Origin: Candidatus Cryptobacteroides sp.
GTDB lineage: Bacteria > Bacteroidota > Bacteroidia > Bacteroidales > UBA932
DNA: 64,000 nt
Assembly: GCA_029257745.1 (NCBI GenBank)
Contig: JARIAS010000069.1
Coordinates: 1-64,000 of the forward strand
Direction: 5' to 3'
Each line of letters begins with the position of its first letter. The first letter of the stretch is position 1. The notes beneath the pieces are model-generated. The model saw nothing but the letters and a program-made list of their open reading frames with translations, searched no databases and was not told the DNA's origin. Shown here piece by piece: positions 31,327-40,568 of this stretch. The translations under genes were made by a program, and so were the position numbers.

Positions 31327-32523
31327 ATGTTTTCTAAAATATATTTTGATTATTGGGCTGAAAGGTATAAGAATGAATTGACAGATAATATATTACCTTT
31401 CTGGCTTAAATATGGAGTAGATAAAGTTAATGGTGGAGTCTATACTTGCTTGGATAGAACAGGCAAGTTGATGGATACTACTAAGTCTGTATGGTTTCAA
31501 GGTCGTTTTGCCTTTGTATTGTCCTATGCTTATAACAATATAGAAGCAAAACAGGAGTACTTAGATGTAGCTAAGAAAACAATAGATTTTATAGAAAAAT
31601 ATTGTTTTGATGCAGATAGGCGTATGTATTTTGAGGTGACAGCTGATGGAAGGCCATTGCGTAAAAGAAGATATGTTTTCAGCGAGAGCTTTGCAGCTAT
31701 TGCTATGGCAGAATACTCTCTTGCATCTGGAGATAAGTCCTATGCAGAAAAGGCCTTGAATATTTTTAAGGATATGCAGTATTTCTTAAATACAGAAGGT
31801 ATACTTGCTCCTAAATATTTACCTACTTTGCAGGCACAAGGTCATTCTATTACAATGATTTTGTTGAATGTAGCGACTTGCTTAAAAAAAGTTGTTGAGG
31901 ATAAGTCCCTTAATGAACAAATAGAAAAGTCTCTTTTTGCTATTAAGAATTACTTTATGAATTATGAGTATAAGGCTCTGTTGGAGATGGTTGGAGAGAA
32001 CGGAGAGCTTATTGATACTCTAAATGGCAGGACAATCAATCCTGGTCATTGTATTGAAACTTCGTGGTTTCTGATGGATATAGCAAGAGAGCGTAATTGG
32101 GATAAAGATATAATAGATACAGCATTAACAATATTGGATTGGTCTTGGGACTGGGGCTGGGATAATGATTTTGGTGGCATTATTAATTTTAGAGATTGCA
32201 AAGGCTTCCCAAATCAAGATTATTCTCAGGATATGAAGTTCTGGTGGCCTCAAACTGAAGCTGTTATAGCTAATCTTTATGCTTACTTGATAAGCGGAGA
32301 TCAAAAATATGTACAAAGACATAAAGATATTAGTGACTGGACTTACTCCCATTTTCCTGATGCTGTGAATGGAGAATGGTATGGGTATTTACATAGGGAT
32401 GGTTCTATTGCACAAGATGCTAAAGGTAATATTTTTAAGGGACCTTTTCATATACCACGTATGATGATAAAATCCCATCTATTGTGCAAAGAGATTAGTA
32501 GCAAATTAAATAAACTGATATGA
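31327..32523 (+). CDS. AGE-family N-acylglucosamine 2-epimerase
   Basis: 398 aa; GRFAFVLSYAYN, GRTINPGHCIETSWFLMD, FWWPQTEAV, YGYLHRDG motifs. Confidence 0.92.
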   Translation: MFSKIYFDYWAERYKNELTDNILPFWLKYGVDKVNGGVYTCLDRTGKLMDTTKSVWFQGRFAFVLSYAYNNIEAKQEYLDVAKKTIDFIEKYCFDADRRMYFEVTADGRPLRKRRYVFSESFAAIAMAEYSLASGDKSYAEKALNIFKDMQYFLNTEGILAPKYLPTLQAQGHSITMILLNVATCLKKVVEDKSLNEQIEKSLFAIKNYFMNYEYKALLEMVGENGELIDTLNGRTINPGHCIETSWFLMDIARERNWDKDIIDTALTILDWSWDWGWDNDFGGIINFRDCKGFPNQDYSQDMKFWWPQTEAVIANLYAYLISGDQKYVQRHKDISDWTYSHFPDAVNGEWYGYLHRDGSIAQDAKGNIFKGPFHIPRMMIKSHLLCKEISSKLNKLI

Positions 32524-33752
32524 ACTCACTTGTAAATAAAAAATATTATCCTTGGCTTGTTGTTGCTTTGTTATGGGTAGTAGCCTTGCTTAATTATATG
32601 GATAGGCAGATGTTATCCACAATGCAAGACGCAATAAAGGTAGATATATCAGAATTAGGCTCACCTGAAAATTTTGCTAGTTTAATGGCTATATTTTTAT
32701 GGATTTATGGTTTAATGAGTCCTTGGTCAGGTTGGGTAGCAGATAGGCTTTCAAAAAAATGGATTATTGTAGCGAGTCTTACTGTTTGGTCTTTTGTTAC
32801 TTTTGCAATGGGCTTAGTACAAAATTATCAGCAGATGACTATTTTGAGAGCATTTATGGGATTTAGCGAAGCTATGTATATTCCTGCAGGCTTATCCTTA
32901 ATAGCATCTTTTCATTCTGATAAAACTAGGGCCTTGGCAATAGGTATACATATGACAGGTTTATATTTGGGACAAGCACTTGGAGGTTTTGGATATAATC
33001 TTGCAGAGCTTTTTTCGTGGAGGACAACTTTTCAAGTATTTGGCTTGGTAGGTGTGTGTTATGGTGTGGTTCTTATTTTATTGTTGAGGGATAAACAACA
33101 GGATAATACTAAACGAGAAATTACACAAGGTAAAAATGGCTCATTATTACTTTCTTTCAAGACCATATTTTCTAATATATATTTTTGGATATTGTTATTA
33201 TATTTTGTAGCACCTAGCTTACCTGGCTGGGCAACAAAGAATTGGTTGCCAACATTATTCCAGGAGAATTTAAATCTAAGTATGTCTTGGGCAGGGCCAA
33301 TCTCTACAATAACTATTGCAGTCTCTTCATTTATAGGAGTTTTAATAGGAGGTAGATTGTCTGATAAGTGGGTGCAAAGAAATGTTAAAGGTCGTGTATA
33401 TACTAGTAGTATAGGTACAAGTATGATGATACCATCTTTAATATTTTTAGGACTAGGTAATAGCGTTGTAACTGTCGTTGGAGCGGCATTATTATTTGGT
33501 TTGGGCTTAGGAATGGCAGATGCCAACCATATGCCTATACTTCAGCAATTAGTACCTTCAAAATATAGTTCTACTGCATATGGCGTAATGAATATGTGTG
33601 GAGTCTTTGCAGGTGCAATCGTTACTAATGTTTTAGGAAAATTGGGTAATAATGGTAACCTTGGATTTGGTTTTGCTGTTCTGGCTATCTTTGTAGCAGC
33701 TGCAGTTGCAATAGTATTAGTCTGCTTGAAACCTAAAAAGGAATTATATTAG
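32520..33752 (+). CDS. MFS transporter, likely sialic acid uptake (NanT-like)
   Basis: 12-TM MFS; LNYMDRQMLSTMQDAI, GWVADRLSKKW; overlaps AGE gene stop. Confidence 0.85.
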   Translation: MNSLVNKKYYPWLVVALLWVVALLNYMDRQMLSTMQDAIKVDISELGSPENFASLMAIFLWIYGLMSPWSGWVADRLSKKWIIVASLTVWSFVTFAMGLVQNYQQMTILRAFMGFSEAMYIPAGLSLIASFHSDKTRALAIGIHMTGLYLGQALGGFGYNLAELFSWRTTFQVFGLVGVCYGVVLILLLRDKQQDNTKREITQGKNGSLLLSFKTIFSNIYFWILLLYFVAPSLPGWATKNWLPTLFQENLNLSMSWAGPISTITIAVSSFIGVLIGGRLSDKWVQRNVKGRVYTSSIGTSMMIPSLIFLGLGNSVVTVVGAALLFGLGLGMADANHMPILQQLVPSKYSSTAYGVMNMCGVFAGAIVTNVLGKLGNNGNLGFGFAVLAIFVAAAVAIVLVCLKPKKELY

Positions 33753-33755
33753 ATT

Positions 33756-34796
33756 ATGAGACTTATATATTTATTAACAGTATTAATAATTAGTTCTTGT
33801 AGTATGGATACATTGAAGATACCAAATGATAAAGGCTTGTCAGCTGTTTTTGCCACTGTTTTTCCCTCAGGAAAGATTGTTGTTGCTGGAGGCTGTAATT
33901 TCCCCGATAAGCCAGTAAGTGAAGGCGGAAAAAAGGTGTACTATGATGATATTTATCTTTTTAGTAATGATAAGTGGTCTGTTATAGGTAAGCTTCCTAA
34001 GAAAAATGCTTATGGTGCCTCTGTCTTGTATGGAGATAAGTTGATCTGTCTAGGAGGAATGAATGAAGAAGGAAGTCTATCAGATGTTTTTTCTATTCAG
34101 GTAGATGAGAATGATAGATTGCAGATAGATTCTTTACCTTCATTGCCATATAGTATAGACAATGCAAATGCTTGTATTAATGATGATAAACTGTATATTG
34201 CAGGAGGTATTCAGGCTAATAAAACAAATAATCTTTTTGTATTAGATTTGAAAAATATTGAAGAAGGTTTTATAGACCTGGGTATAGTCCCATATGGCAA
34301 CAGGGTACAAGCACCAATTGTAGCAAAGGATAATTATGTTTATCTAATCGGTGGTTTTAATAATGATAATGACAAGGTAAGTCTTTTTGATAATATATTA
34401 AGATACAATATTATAGAAAAGGCATGGGATAAGAGTATAGATTTACCTAAAACAAATGAGGGGGAGAAGCGTTGCTTTGTTGGAGGTAATGCTATTTTAC
34501 ACAATAATCATATACTTATTACTGCTGGTGTAAATTATAATATCTTTGAAAAGGCTCTTAAAGGTGAATATAAGGACTATCTAAGGCAAGAAGTTGAGTG
34601 GTATAAATTTAATAAAGATTTACTATCATACGATATTAAGAATGAGAGCTTTAGTACACTTGATAGCAAGGAAAATTTTGCGCGTGCAGGTGCTGCTATT
34701 GCTATACATAATGATGATTTATACATAATATGTGGGGAATTAAAGCCCGGAATACGTTCTGCTGATATTTCTATATATAATTTAGATATTAAATAG
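33756..34796 (+). CDS. Kelch-type cyclically permuted mutarotase, NanM-like lipoprotein
   Basis: Lipobox SSCSM; repeated VVAGGCNFPDKPVSEGGKKVYYDDIYLF, LICLGGMNEEG, YLIGGFNND. Confidence 0.87.
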   Translation: MRLIYLLTVLIISSCSMDTLKIPNDKGLSAVFATVFPSGKIVVAGGCNFPDKPVSEGGKKVYYDDIYLFSNDKWSVIGKLPKKNAYGASVLYGDKLICLGGMNEEGSLSDVFSIQVDENDRLQIDSLPSLPYSIDNANACINDDKLYIAGGIQANKTNNLFVLDLKNIEEGFIDLGIVPYGNRVQAPIVAKDNYVYLIGGFNNDNDKVSLFDNILRYNIIEKAWDKSIDLPKTNEGEKRCFVGGNAILHNNHILITAGVNYNIFEKALKGEYKDYLRQEVEWYKFNKDLLSYDIKNESFSTLDSKENFARAGAAIAIHNDDLYIICGELKPGIRSADISIYNLDIK

Positions 34797-34856
34797 TATG
34801 TTACTTCCTTATGTCTTTTATTATAAGGAGTAGCTTAGAATAGTTTATAGTATGTT

Positions 34857-34902
34857 AAGCTGCCGCATTATCCTGTTTATACAGGCTAAGCGGTAGCTTA
34901 TT
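34857..34902 (+). terminator. Terminator after nan cluster
   Basis: AAGCTGCCGC ... GCGGTAGCTT with nested CCTGT-ttat-ACAGG, followed by ATTTTAT. Confidence 0.6.
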
Positions 34903-34950
34903 TTATAGATTATGACATATTTTATCCATTTTATTTTATTGTTATGTATT

Positions 34951-35108
34951 AAGTAGTCGCGAGGTCGTCATTACTCCTTTTATTAATTAGTTAAAACTCG
35001 TTGTGAAGTTTTTTAAAAAGTAGTCGCGAGGTCGCATTATTTATTTTATCAATTAGTTGAAACTCGTTGTTAAGCCTTCTAAAAAGTAGTCGAGAGGTCG
35101 CATTTAGC
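34951..35108. repeat. ~67-bp tandem repeat, about 2.4 copies
   Basis: AAGTAGTCGCGAGGTCG at 34951 and 35018, AAGTAGTCGAGAGGTCG at 35084; intervening sequence also repeated (AATTAGTTrAAACTCGTTGTkAAG). Confidence 0.9.
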
Positions 35109-35338
35109 AATTTGAAATATGACCTATCAATAAAATTAAGCAATAGTTTATTTGTTATACAATATTATTTTATCTATAAGTATACAAATGTAGTAGTTGG
35201 TATCTTTAGCATCAAGTTATGCTGTTGCATGAAGTATTATTAGCTATAAATATCAATAATCTTATAAATAGTTTGTATTTTATAATAAGAGTTATTAAAT
35301 TTGTCCCCGATAAACATTGTCTGTCTGGTTTGACCTAT

Positions 35339-35423
35339 GCCCGAGTGGTGAAATTGGTAGACACGAAGGACTCAAAATCCTTTGTCCCTTAAAGACGTGC
35401 CGGTTCGAGTCCGGCCTTGGGCA
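35339..35423 (+). tRNA. tRNA-Leu (anticodon CAA)
   Basis: Acceptor GCCCGAG/CTTGGGC; anticodon arm AAGGA-CTCAAAA-TCCTT; T-loop GGTTCGAGTCC; long variable arm; CCA not encoded. Confidence 0.95.
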
Positions 35424-35429
35424 CATTTA

Positions 35430-35452
35430 GGAGCTATTTAGCTCCTTTTTTT
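35430..35452 (+). terminator. Terminator after tRNA-Leu
   Basis: GGAGCTATTTAGCTCC followed by TTTTTTT. Confidence 0.8.
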
Positions 35453-35525
35453 ATTTGCATTGATTCTCTGTTTAGTAATTGTGTACTTATATTAAATCGC
35501 AAGTATAGTTCTGATAGATTACTCT

Positions 35526-35575
35526 AATTTAGTATAAAACATACTAAATTACTTAGTTATGAGATATATTCTCAT
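35526..35575. other. Two adjacent short stem-loops
   Basis: AATTTAGTAT-aaaac-ATACTAAATT (35526-35550) and ATGAGA-tatat-TCTCAT (35559-35575). Confidence 0.6.
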
Positions 35576-35618
35576 ATTTATTAATTAAATATAGTATTTT
35601 GCAATGCTAAATAGGTTC

Positions 35619-35879
35619 TTAACTTAGATTATGTAATACTTCAATATTTAATAAATCATTTTTGTATTTAAGTTTAAGATAATCAGGATAATCTGAGCGA
35701 AATTTTTCTATTAATTCATCTCCATTGCATCCTAATTCTTTTTGAATAAGCAAGCCTAAGTCTGTACTTGTTGTACCTAACAATTTGCACATAGCGTCAA
35801 AAGTTATATCTTTCACTAAATAAAGTTTGTCTTCTAAAAGTAATGTGCTGAAGTTTTTGTAGTGTTCTTGTAGTGTCAT
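35619..35879 (-). CDS. Small protein resembling a single AraC-type helix-turn-helix
   Basis: 86 aa; LLLEDKLYLVKDITFDAMCKLLGTTSTDLGLLIQKELGCNGDELIEKFRSDY resembles first HTH of Bacteroidota AraC regulators. Confidence 0.55.
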   Translation of the reverse strand: MTLQEHYKNFSTLLLEDKLYLVKDITFDAMCKLLGTTSTDLGLLIQKELGCNGDELIEKFRSDYPDYLKLKYKNDLLNIEVLHNLS

Positions 35880-36031
35880 AGTTTTTCTTTTTTACAAAGT
35901 TGAATAGATTTAATTTGATTTTCTACGAAAACTGGATTATTAACATTTTTGTTAGCAAGATTTTAGCATAAGCTATTATAGAATAATTGTTATATTTGTT
36001 AAAATGTTTTGAATTTTAATAAATTAAGCGA

Positions 36032-38149
36032 ATGAAAAAGATAATTCTTTCAATTTTGTCAGTAATGATACTGGCTTTATCGGCAAAGGCTGATGAAGGA
36101 ATGTGGTTACTCCCATTGCTTCAGAAAATGAATATTAAGACTATGAAGAAAATGGGTCTTAAGTTAAGTGCAGAAGAAATATATAGTGTTAATAAATCCT
36201 CTTTAAAAGATGCAATAGTGCAATTTGGGGGAGGTTGTACAGGTGAAATGATATCTGATGAGGGTTTGCTTATAACAAATCATCATTGTGGTTATAGTTA
36301 TATACAACAGTTATCATCTGATGAACACAACTATCTTGAAAATGGCTATTGGGCAATGAATAGGTCTGAGGAAATCCCAGCGCCTGGCCTTACAGTTACA
36401 TTTTTGCAAAGAATGGACGATGTTACACAGAAGATTAATTCTAAAAAAGAGGAGCTTGCTAAGTCTTACTCAGGTAAGGATTTAAACTTGCATGTAACAA
36501 AATATATTGATGGGCTTGTAAAAGAAGCACAAGAAGCTAATCCTAATTGCAAAGTTGAGATTGAAGATTTTTATAATAAAAATGTTTTTTATCTAATAAT
36601 CTATAAGGTGTATAAGGATGTGCGTTTTGTAGGTGCACCACCTTCTTCAGTAGGTAAATTTGGTGGAGATACAGATAACTGGATGTGGCCAAGACATACC
36701 GGAGATTTTTCAATGTTTAGAGTGTATGCAAATGCAGATAATGAGCCAGCAGAATATTCTGTTGATAATGTTCCTTTTCGTCCTAAAAAATCACTTGCAA
36801 TATCTCTAAAAGACGTAAAGCAAGGCGATTTTACTATGACAATAGGCTATCCAGGAAGTACAGAGCGTTTTCAGACAGCAGAACAGTTTAAATCAATGTT
36901 GGCTAGTAATGCTATTAGGATAAAAGCACGTACTATCGCTTTAGATATAATGAAGTCATATATGTCTAAGGACCCTTCTGTTAGATTGAAATATGCAGAC
37001 AAAGCCGCTCACCTTTCTAATGGCTGGAAGAAATGGCAGGGTATGGAGCTTGCATTTGATAAGTTGTCAGTTATAGATAAACAATTAGAAAAGGAAAAAG
37101 ATTTATTGGATTGGATAGCACAATCAGAAGAGCGTGTTGAGAAATACGGAAATCCTATTGATTCTATTAAGAAGGTAAGCGAAGAAATGTCAAAAACTTA
37201 TAATGATTTAATTACAATCAATAGTTCTTTAGTGATGTTTCCTGTCTTATCTTCAGTTATGAAGCCTCTTGTTAGTCTAAAAGATACAACAATGGCAGCT
37301 GAAGTGTTATACAATGCTTTACTCCCTTTATATAAAGATTATTATGAGCCTTTAGAGAGGGATTTATCAAAGGCAATCTTATCTTTTTATGTTAAAAATT
37401 TAGATAAGAACTATTCAGCATTTTTGGGTGAAGATTTAAGTGATGCTTTTATTAGTGACTATGTAGATAGTTTGTATAATACGAGTCTTTTTGCTAATAA
37501 GGAAAGTTTTGAGAATATAAAAGGTAAAACATTATATCAAATAGTGCAAGACCCTATGTTTATGCTTTATGTTAATGTTAGTGGGCTTTATAGGAACTTA
37601 ATAGTTGATTATAGAACGTATTTAAGTCGTTTGCAAAATGCTAGCATTAAGTATGGAGCGGCTAAATTGGCTTATAATGAGGGTAAGGCAACATATCCTG
37701 ATGCAAACTTTACTATGCGTCTAAGTTTTGGTACTGTGCAGCCGTATTCACCAAAAGATGGTGTAGATTTTAGGTTCTATACAACTTTAAAAGGTGTAAT
37801 GGAAAAAGAAGATCCTAGCAATTATGAATTTATAGTACCTGCAAAATTGAAGGAATTATATAAGAATAAAGATTTTGGTGCATATGAGTCTAAATCAGGA
37901 GATTTGCGTACATGTTTTTTGACAACTAATGATATAACAGGAGGTAATTCTGGTAGTCCTGTCTTAGATGCAAAAGGCAATTTAATAGCTTTAGCCTTTG
38001 ATGGGAACTGGGAGTCTATGTCAAGTGACGTGATGTTTGAACCTGATTTGCAAAGATGTATTTGTGTAGATATACATTATGTGCTATTCTTAATTGATAA
38101 GGTGGGTGGTGCAGCTTATCTACTTGATGAAATGAAAATTGTGAGATAA
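36032..38149 (+). CDS. S46 family dipeptidyl-peptidase (DPP7-like)
   Basis: DEGMWLLPLL, LLITNHHCGYSYIQQLSS, GNSGSPVLDAKGNLIALAFDGNWESMSSD. Confidence 0.95.
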   Translation: MKKIILSILSVMILALSAKADEGMWLLPLLQKMNIKTMKKMGLKLSAEEIYSVNKSSLKDAIVQFGGGCTGEMISDEGLLITNHHCGYSYIQQLSSDEHNYLENGYWAMNRSEEIPAPGLTVTFLQRMDDVTQKINSKKEELAKSYSGKDLNLHVTKYIDGLVKEAQEANPNCKVEIEDFYNKNVFYLIIYKVYKDVRFVGAPPSSVGKFGGDTDNWMWPRHTGDFSMFRVYANADNEPAEYSVDNVPFRPKKSLAISLKDVKQGDFTMTIGYPGSTERFQTAEQFKSMLASNAIRIKARTIALDIMKSYMSKDPSVRLKYADKAAHLSNGWKKWQGMELAFDKLSVIDKQLEKEKDLLDWIAQSEERVEKYGNPIDSIKKVSEEMSKTYNDLITINSSLVMFPVLSSVMKPLVSLKDTTMAAEVLYNALLPLYKDYYEPLERDLSKAILSFYVKNLDKNYSAFLGEDLSDAFISDYVDSLYNTSLFANKESFENIKGKTLYQIVQDPMFMLYVNVSGLYRNLIVDYRTYLSRLQNASIKYGAAKLAYNEGKATYPDANFTMRLSFGTVQPYSPKDGVDFRFYTTLKGVMEKEDPSNYEFIVPAKLKELYKNKDFGAYESKSGDLRTCFLTTNDITGGNSGSPVLDAKGNLIALAFDGNWESMSSDVMFEPDLQRCICVDIHYVLFLIDKVGGAAYLLDEMKIVR

Positions 38150-39208
38150 ATGACTAAAGAATCGATAATAGAGTCTCTAAAGCAAGTTCTTCATCCAGGA
38201 AAGAGTAATAAGAATATTGTAGACTTGGGACTTTTGGAAGATGTAATATTGAAAGATGAAAGGCTGGTTGTAATACTAGCCTTTCCTCAAAATAGAGATC
38301 CTCTGGCAGAATACATAAAGGGTAGTGTGAGAGCAACTCTTTTTAGAAGTTTTCCAGATATAAAGGATGTTGAGGTAAGTGTTAAAAAGAAAGAAAAGAC
38401 AAAAACTGTTGTAGAAGATTTAGGCCTAGATGAAATTAATGATATTTCCCATATTATAGGTATAGCATCAGGGAAAGGTGGAGTTGGCAAATCTACGGTA
38501 GCAGTAAACTTGGCCATTGCTCTTGCTCGTCTAGGTTATAAGGTCGGTCTAACTGATGCAGATGTATATGGTCCTTCAGTGCCTATTATGACTCAAACAG
38601 AAGGTGCTTTGCCTGAAGTTATAAATGAGAATGCTAAGGAAGTAATTTTACCTATTGAGAAGTATGGTGTAAAATGGATGTCCATAGGTTATTTTGCTAA
38701 ACCTGGTCAAGCTTTGATATGGCGTGGTCCAATGGCTTGTAGTGCTTTGAAGCAGATGGTGTTGCAGATAAGGTGGGGACATTTAGATTTTCTTTTAGTT
38801 GATATGCCTCCAGGAACAGGTGATATTCATATTAGTCTTGTACAGGATATTCCATTAGAGGGTGCAGTAATAGTTAGTACCCCACAAGCCGTAGCTCTGG
38901 CTGATGTAGAAAAAGGTGTTGATATGTTTAGGAATAAAGATATCAACAGGAAAATTTTCGGCTTAGTGGAAAATATGGCTTGGTTTAGTCCTGCTGAGTT
39001 GCCTGATAATAAATATTATATTTTTGGAAAAGATGGCGGAAAAGAGATGGCTGATAAGATGTCTATCCCTTTATTAGCACAAATACCTTTAGTCCAAAGT
39101 ATAAGGGAAGCTGGTGATAAGGGGGAACCAGCTGCATTATCTGATGGAGCAGATGGAAAAGCTTTCATGGATTTGGCGAAAACTTTAGTAGATATAACAA
39201 AGAGATAA
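38150..39208 (+). CDS. Mrp/NBP35 family ATPase (Fe-S carrier) with N-terminal MIP18 domain
   Basis: GIASGKGGVGKSTVAVNLAIALA, DADVYGPSVPIM, LLVDMPPGTGD. Confidence 0.95.
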   Translation: MTKESIIESLKQVLHPGKSNKNIVDLGLLEDVILKDERLVVILAFPQNRDPLAEYIKGSVRATLFRSFPDIKDVEVSVKKKEKTKTVVEDLGLDEINDISHIIGIASGKGGVGKSTVAVNLAIALARLGYKVGLTDADVYGPSVPIMTQTEGALPEVINENAKEVILPIEKYGVKWMSIGYFAKPGQALIWRGPMACSALKQMVLQIRWGHLDFLLVDMPPGTGDIHISLVQDIPLEGAVIVSTPQAVALADVEKGVDMFRNKDINRKIFGLVENMAWFSPAELPDNKYYIFGKDGGKEMADKMSIPLLAQIPLVQSIREAGDKGEPAALSDGADGKAFMDLAKTLVDITKR

Positions 39209-39210
39209 AA

Positions 39211-39242
39211 TTTGTTTTTCTTATAGATAAATACTATATTTG
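39211..39242 (+). promoter_or_regulatory. Promoter of rplC-led ribosomal operon
   Basis: TTTG - 20 nt - TATATTTG; followed by CCCGC-N7-GTGGG hairpin in leader. Confidence 0.75.
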
Positions 39243-39300
39243 CAAGCCCGCAAAGTGTGTGGGTGTATAAATTATTAATAAACAATTAATTAACAAACCA

Positions 39301-39924
39301 ATGCCTGGATTAATTGGAAAGAAAATCGGAATGACTTCCGTTTTCGGTGTCGATGGGAAAAATATTCCATGCACCGTTATTGAGGCTGGTCCGTGTGTAG
39401 TTACGCAGTTACGTACAGTAGAGAAAGATGGTTATGCCGCTGTACAACTTGCCTATGACGAAATTACAGAGAAACACACCAGCAAGCCCCTAAAAGGGCA
39501 TTTTGCAAAGGCAGGAACCACTCCAAGAAGAAAGTTAGTAGAGTTTTCTGCTGATTTTAATGGAGAGCTTAAATTAGGCGATGTTGTTGGACTTAACGAT
39601 GTTTTTGAAGGAGTTAAGTTTGTAGACGTTGTTGGTACTTCTAAAGGTAAAGGATTTCAAGGTGTAGTAAAACGTCACGGTTTTGCTGGAGTAGGAGGTA
39701 AGACTCACGGTCAGCACAACAGACTTCGTCACCCTGGTTCATTGGGTGCATCATCTTGGCCATCACGTGTATTTCCTGGTATGAGAATGGCAGGTCATAT
39801 GGGTAATGAAAGAGTTAAGGTGCAAAATCTTACTATTGTCAAGATTATACCTGAGAACAATCTTATTGTAGTTAAAGGCTCTGTTCCTGGAGCTAAAGGT
39901 TCTTATTTGATTTTGGAGGCATAG
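39301..39924 (+). CDS. rplC: 50S ribosomal protein L3
   Basis: [15 protein letters not shown]; full length. Confidence 0.98.
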   Translation: MPGLIGKKIGMTSVFGVDGKNIPCTVIEAGPCVVTQLRTVEKDGYAAVQLAYDEITEKHTSKPLKGHFAKAGTTPRRKLVEFSADFNGELKLGDVVGLNDVFEGVKFVDVVGTSKGKGFQGVVKRHGFAGVGGKTHGQHNRLRHPGSLGASSWPSRVFPGMRMAGHMGNERVKVQNLTIVKIIPENNLIVVKGSVPGAKGSYLILEA

Positions 39925-39927
39925 ATT

Positions 39928-40557
39928 ATGGAATTGAAAGTATTAAAAATCGACGGAACAGAGTCTGGAAAGACAGTCGTTCTAGAAGAGAAGGTATTTG
40001 GTATTACTCCAAATGATCATGCTATATATCTTGATGTAGTGCAATATCTTGCTAATCAACGTCAAGGTACTTCAAAGACTAAGGACAGAAGTGAAGTTTC
40101 GTATAGTACTAAGAAGTTAGGTCGCCAGAAAGGTGGCGGTGGTGCTCGTCACGGATCATTAAAAGCAAACATATTTGTTGGTGGTGGACGTGTATTTGGA
40201 CCAAAACCTCGTACATACACTTCTAAATTGAACAAGAAAGTAAAACAGTTAGCAAGATTTTCTGCCCTTTCTTATAAGGCTCAAGAGAATGCTATTAAGA
40301 TTGTAGAGCCATTTGCAATGGAGGCTCCTAAAACTAAAGAGCTTTTGAAAATTGTAGATGCATTAAAAGCTGGAAATCGTAAGGTTCTTATAGTTCTTCC
40401 AGAAAATTCTACAAATATTTTCCTTTCTTCAAGGAACATCCCGGAAGTTAAGGTTATCACAGTGAATGAAATCAGTACTTATGTATTAATGAATGCGTAT
40501 TCATTAGTCTTAGTTGATGGTGTTCAGGATATTCTTGCTTCAAGAGTTAATTCATAA
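39928..40557 (+). CDS. rplD: 50S ribosomal protein L4
   Basis: Position and GGGRVFGPKPRTY motif. Confidence 0.98.
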   Translation: MELKVLKIDGTESGKTVVLEEKVFGITPNDHAIYLDVVQYLANQRQGTSKTKDRSEVSYSTKKLGRQKGGGGARHGSLKANIFVGGGRVFGPKPRTYTSKLNKKVKQLARFSALSYKAQENAIKIVEPFAMEAPKTKELLKIVDALKAGNRKVLIVLPENSTNIFLSSRNIPEVKVITVNEISTYVLMNAYSLVLVDGVQDILASRVNS

Positions 40558-40568
40558 AAAATTGAGAG

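Noticed and set aside
34951-35108. CRISPR array
   Set aside because: Only 2.4 copies, repeat covers the whole unit with no unique spacers, no cas genes.
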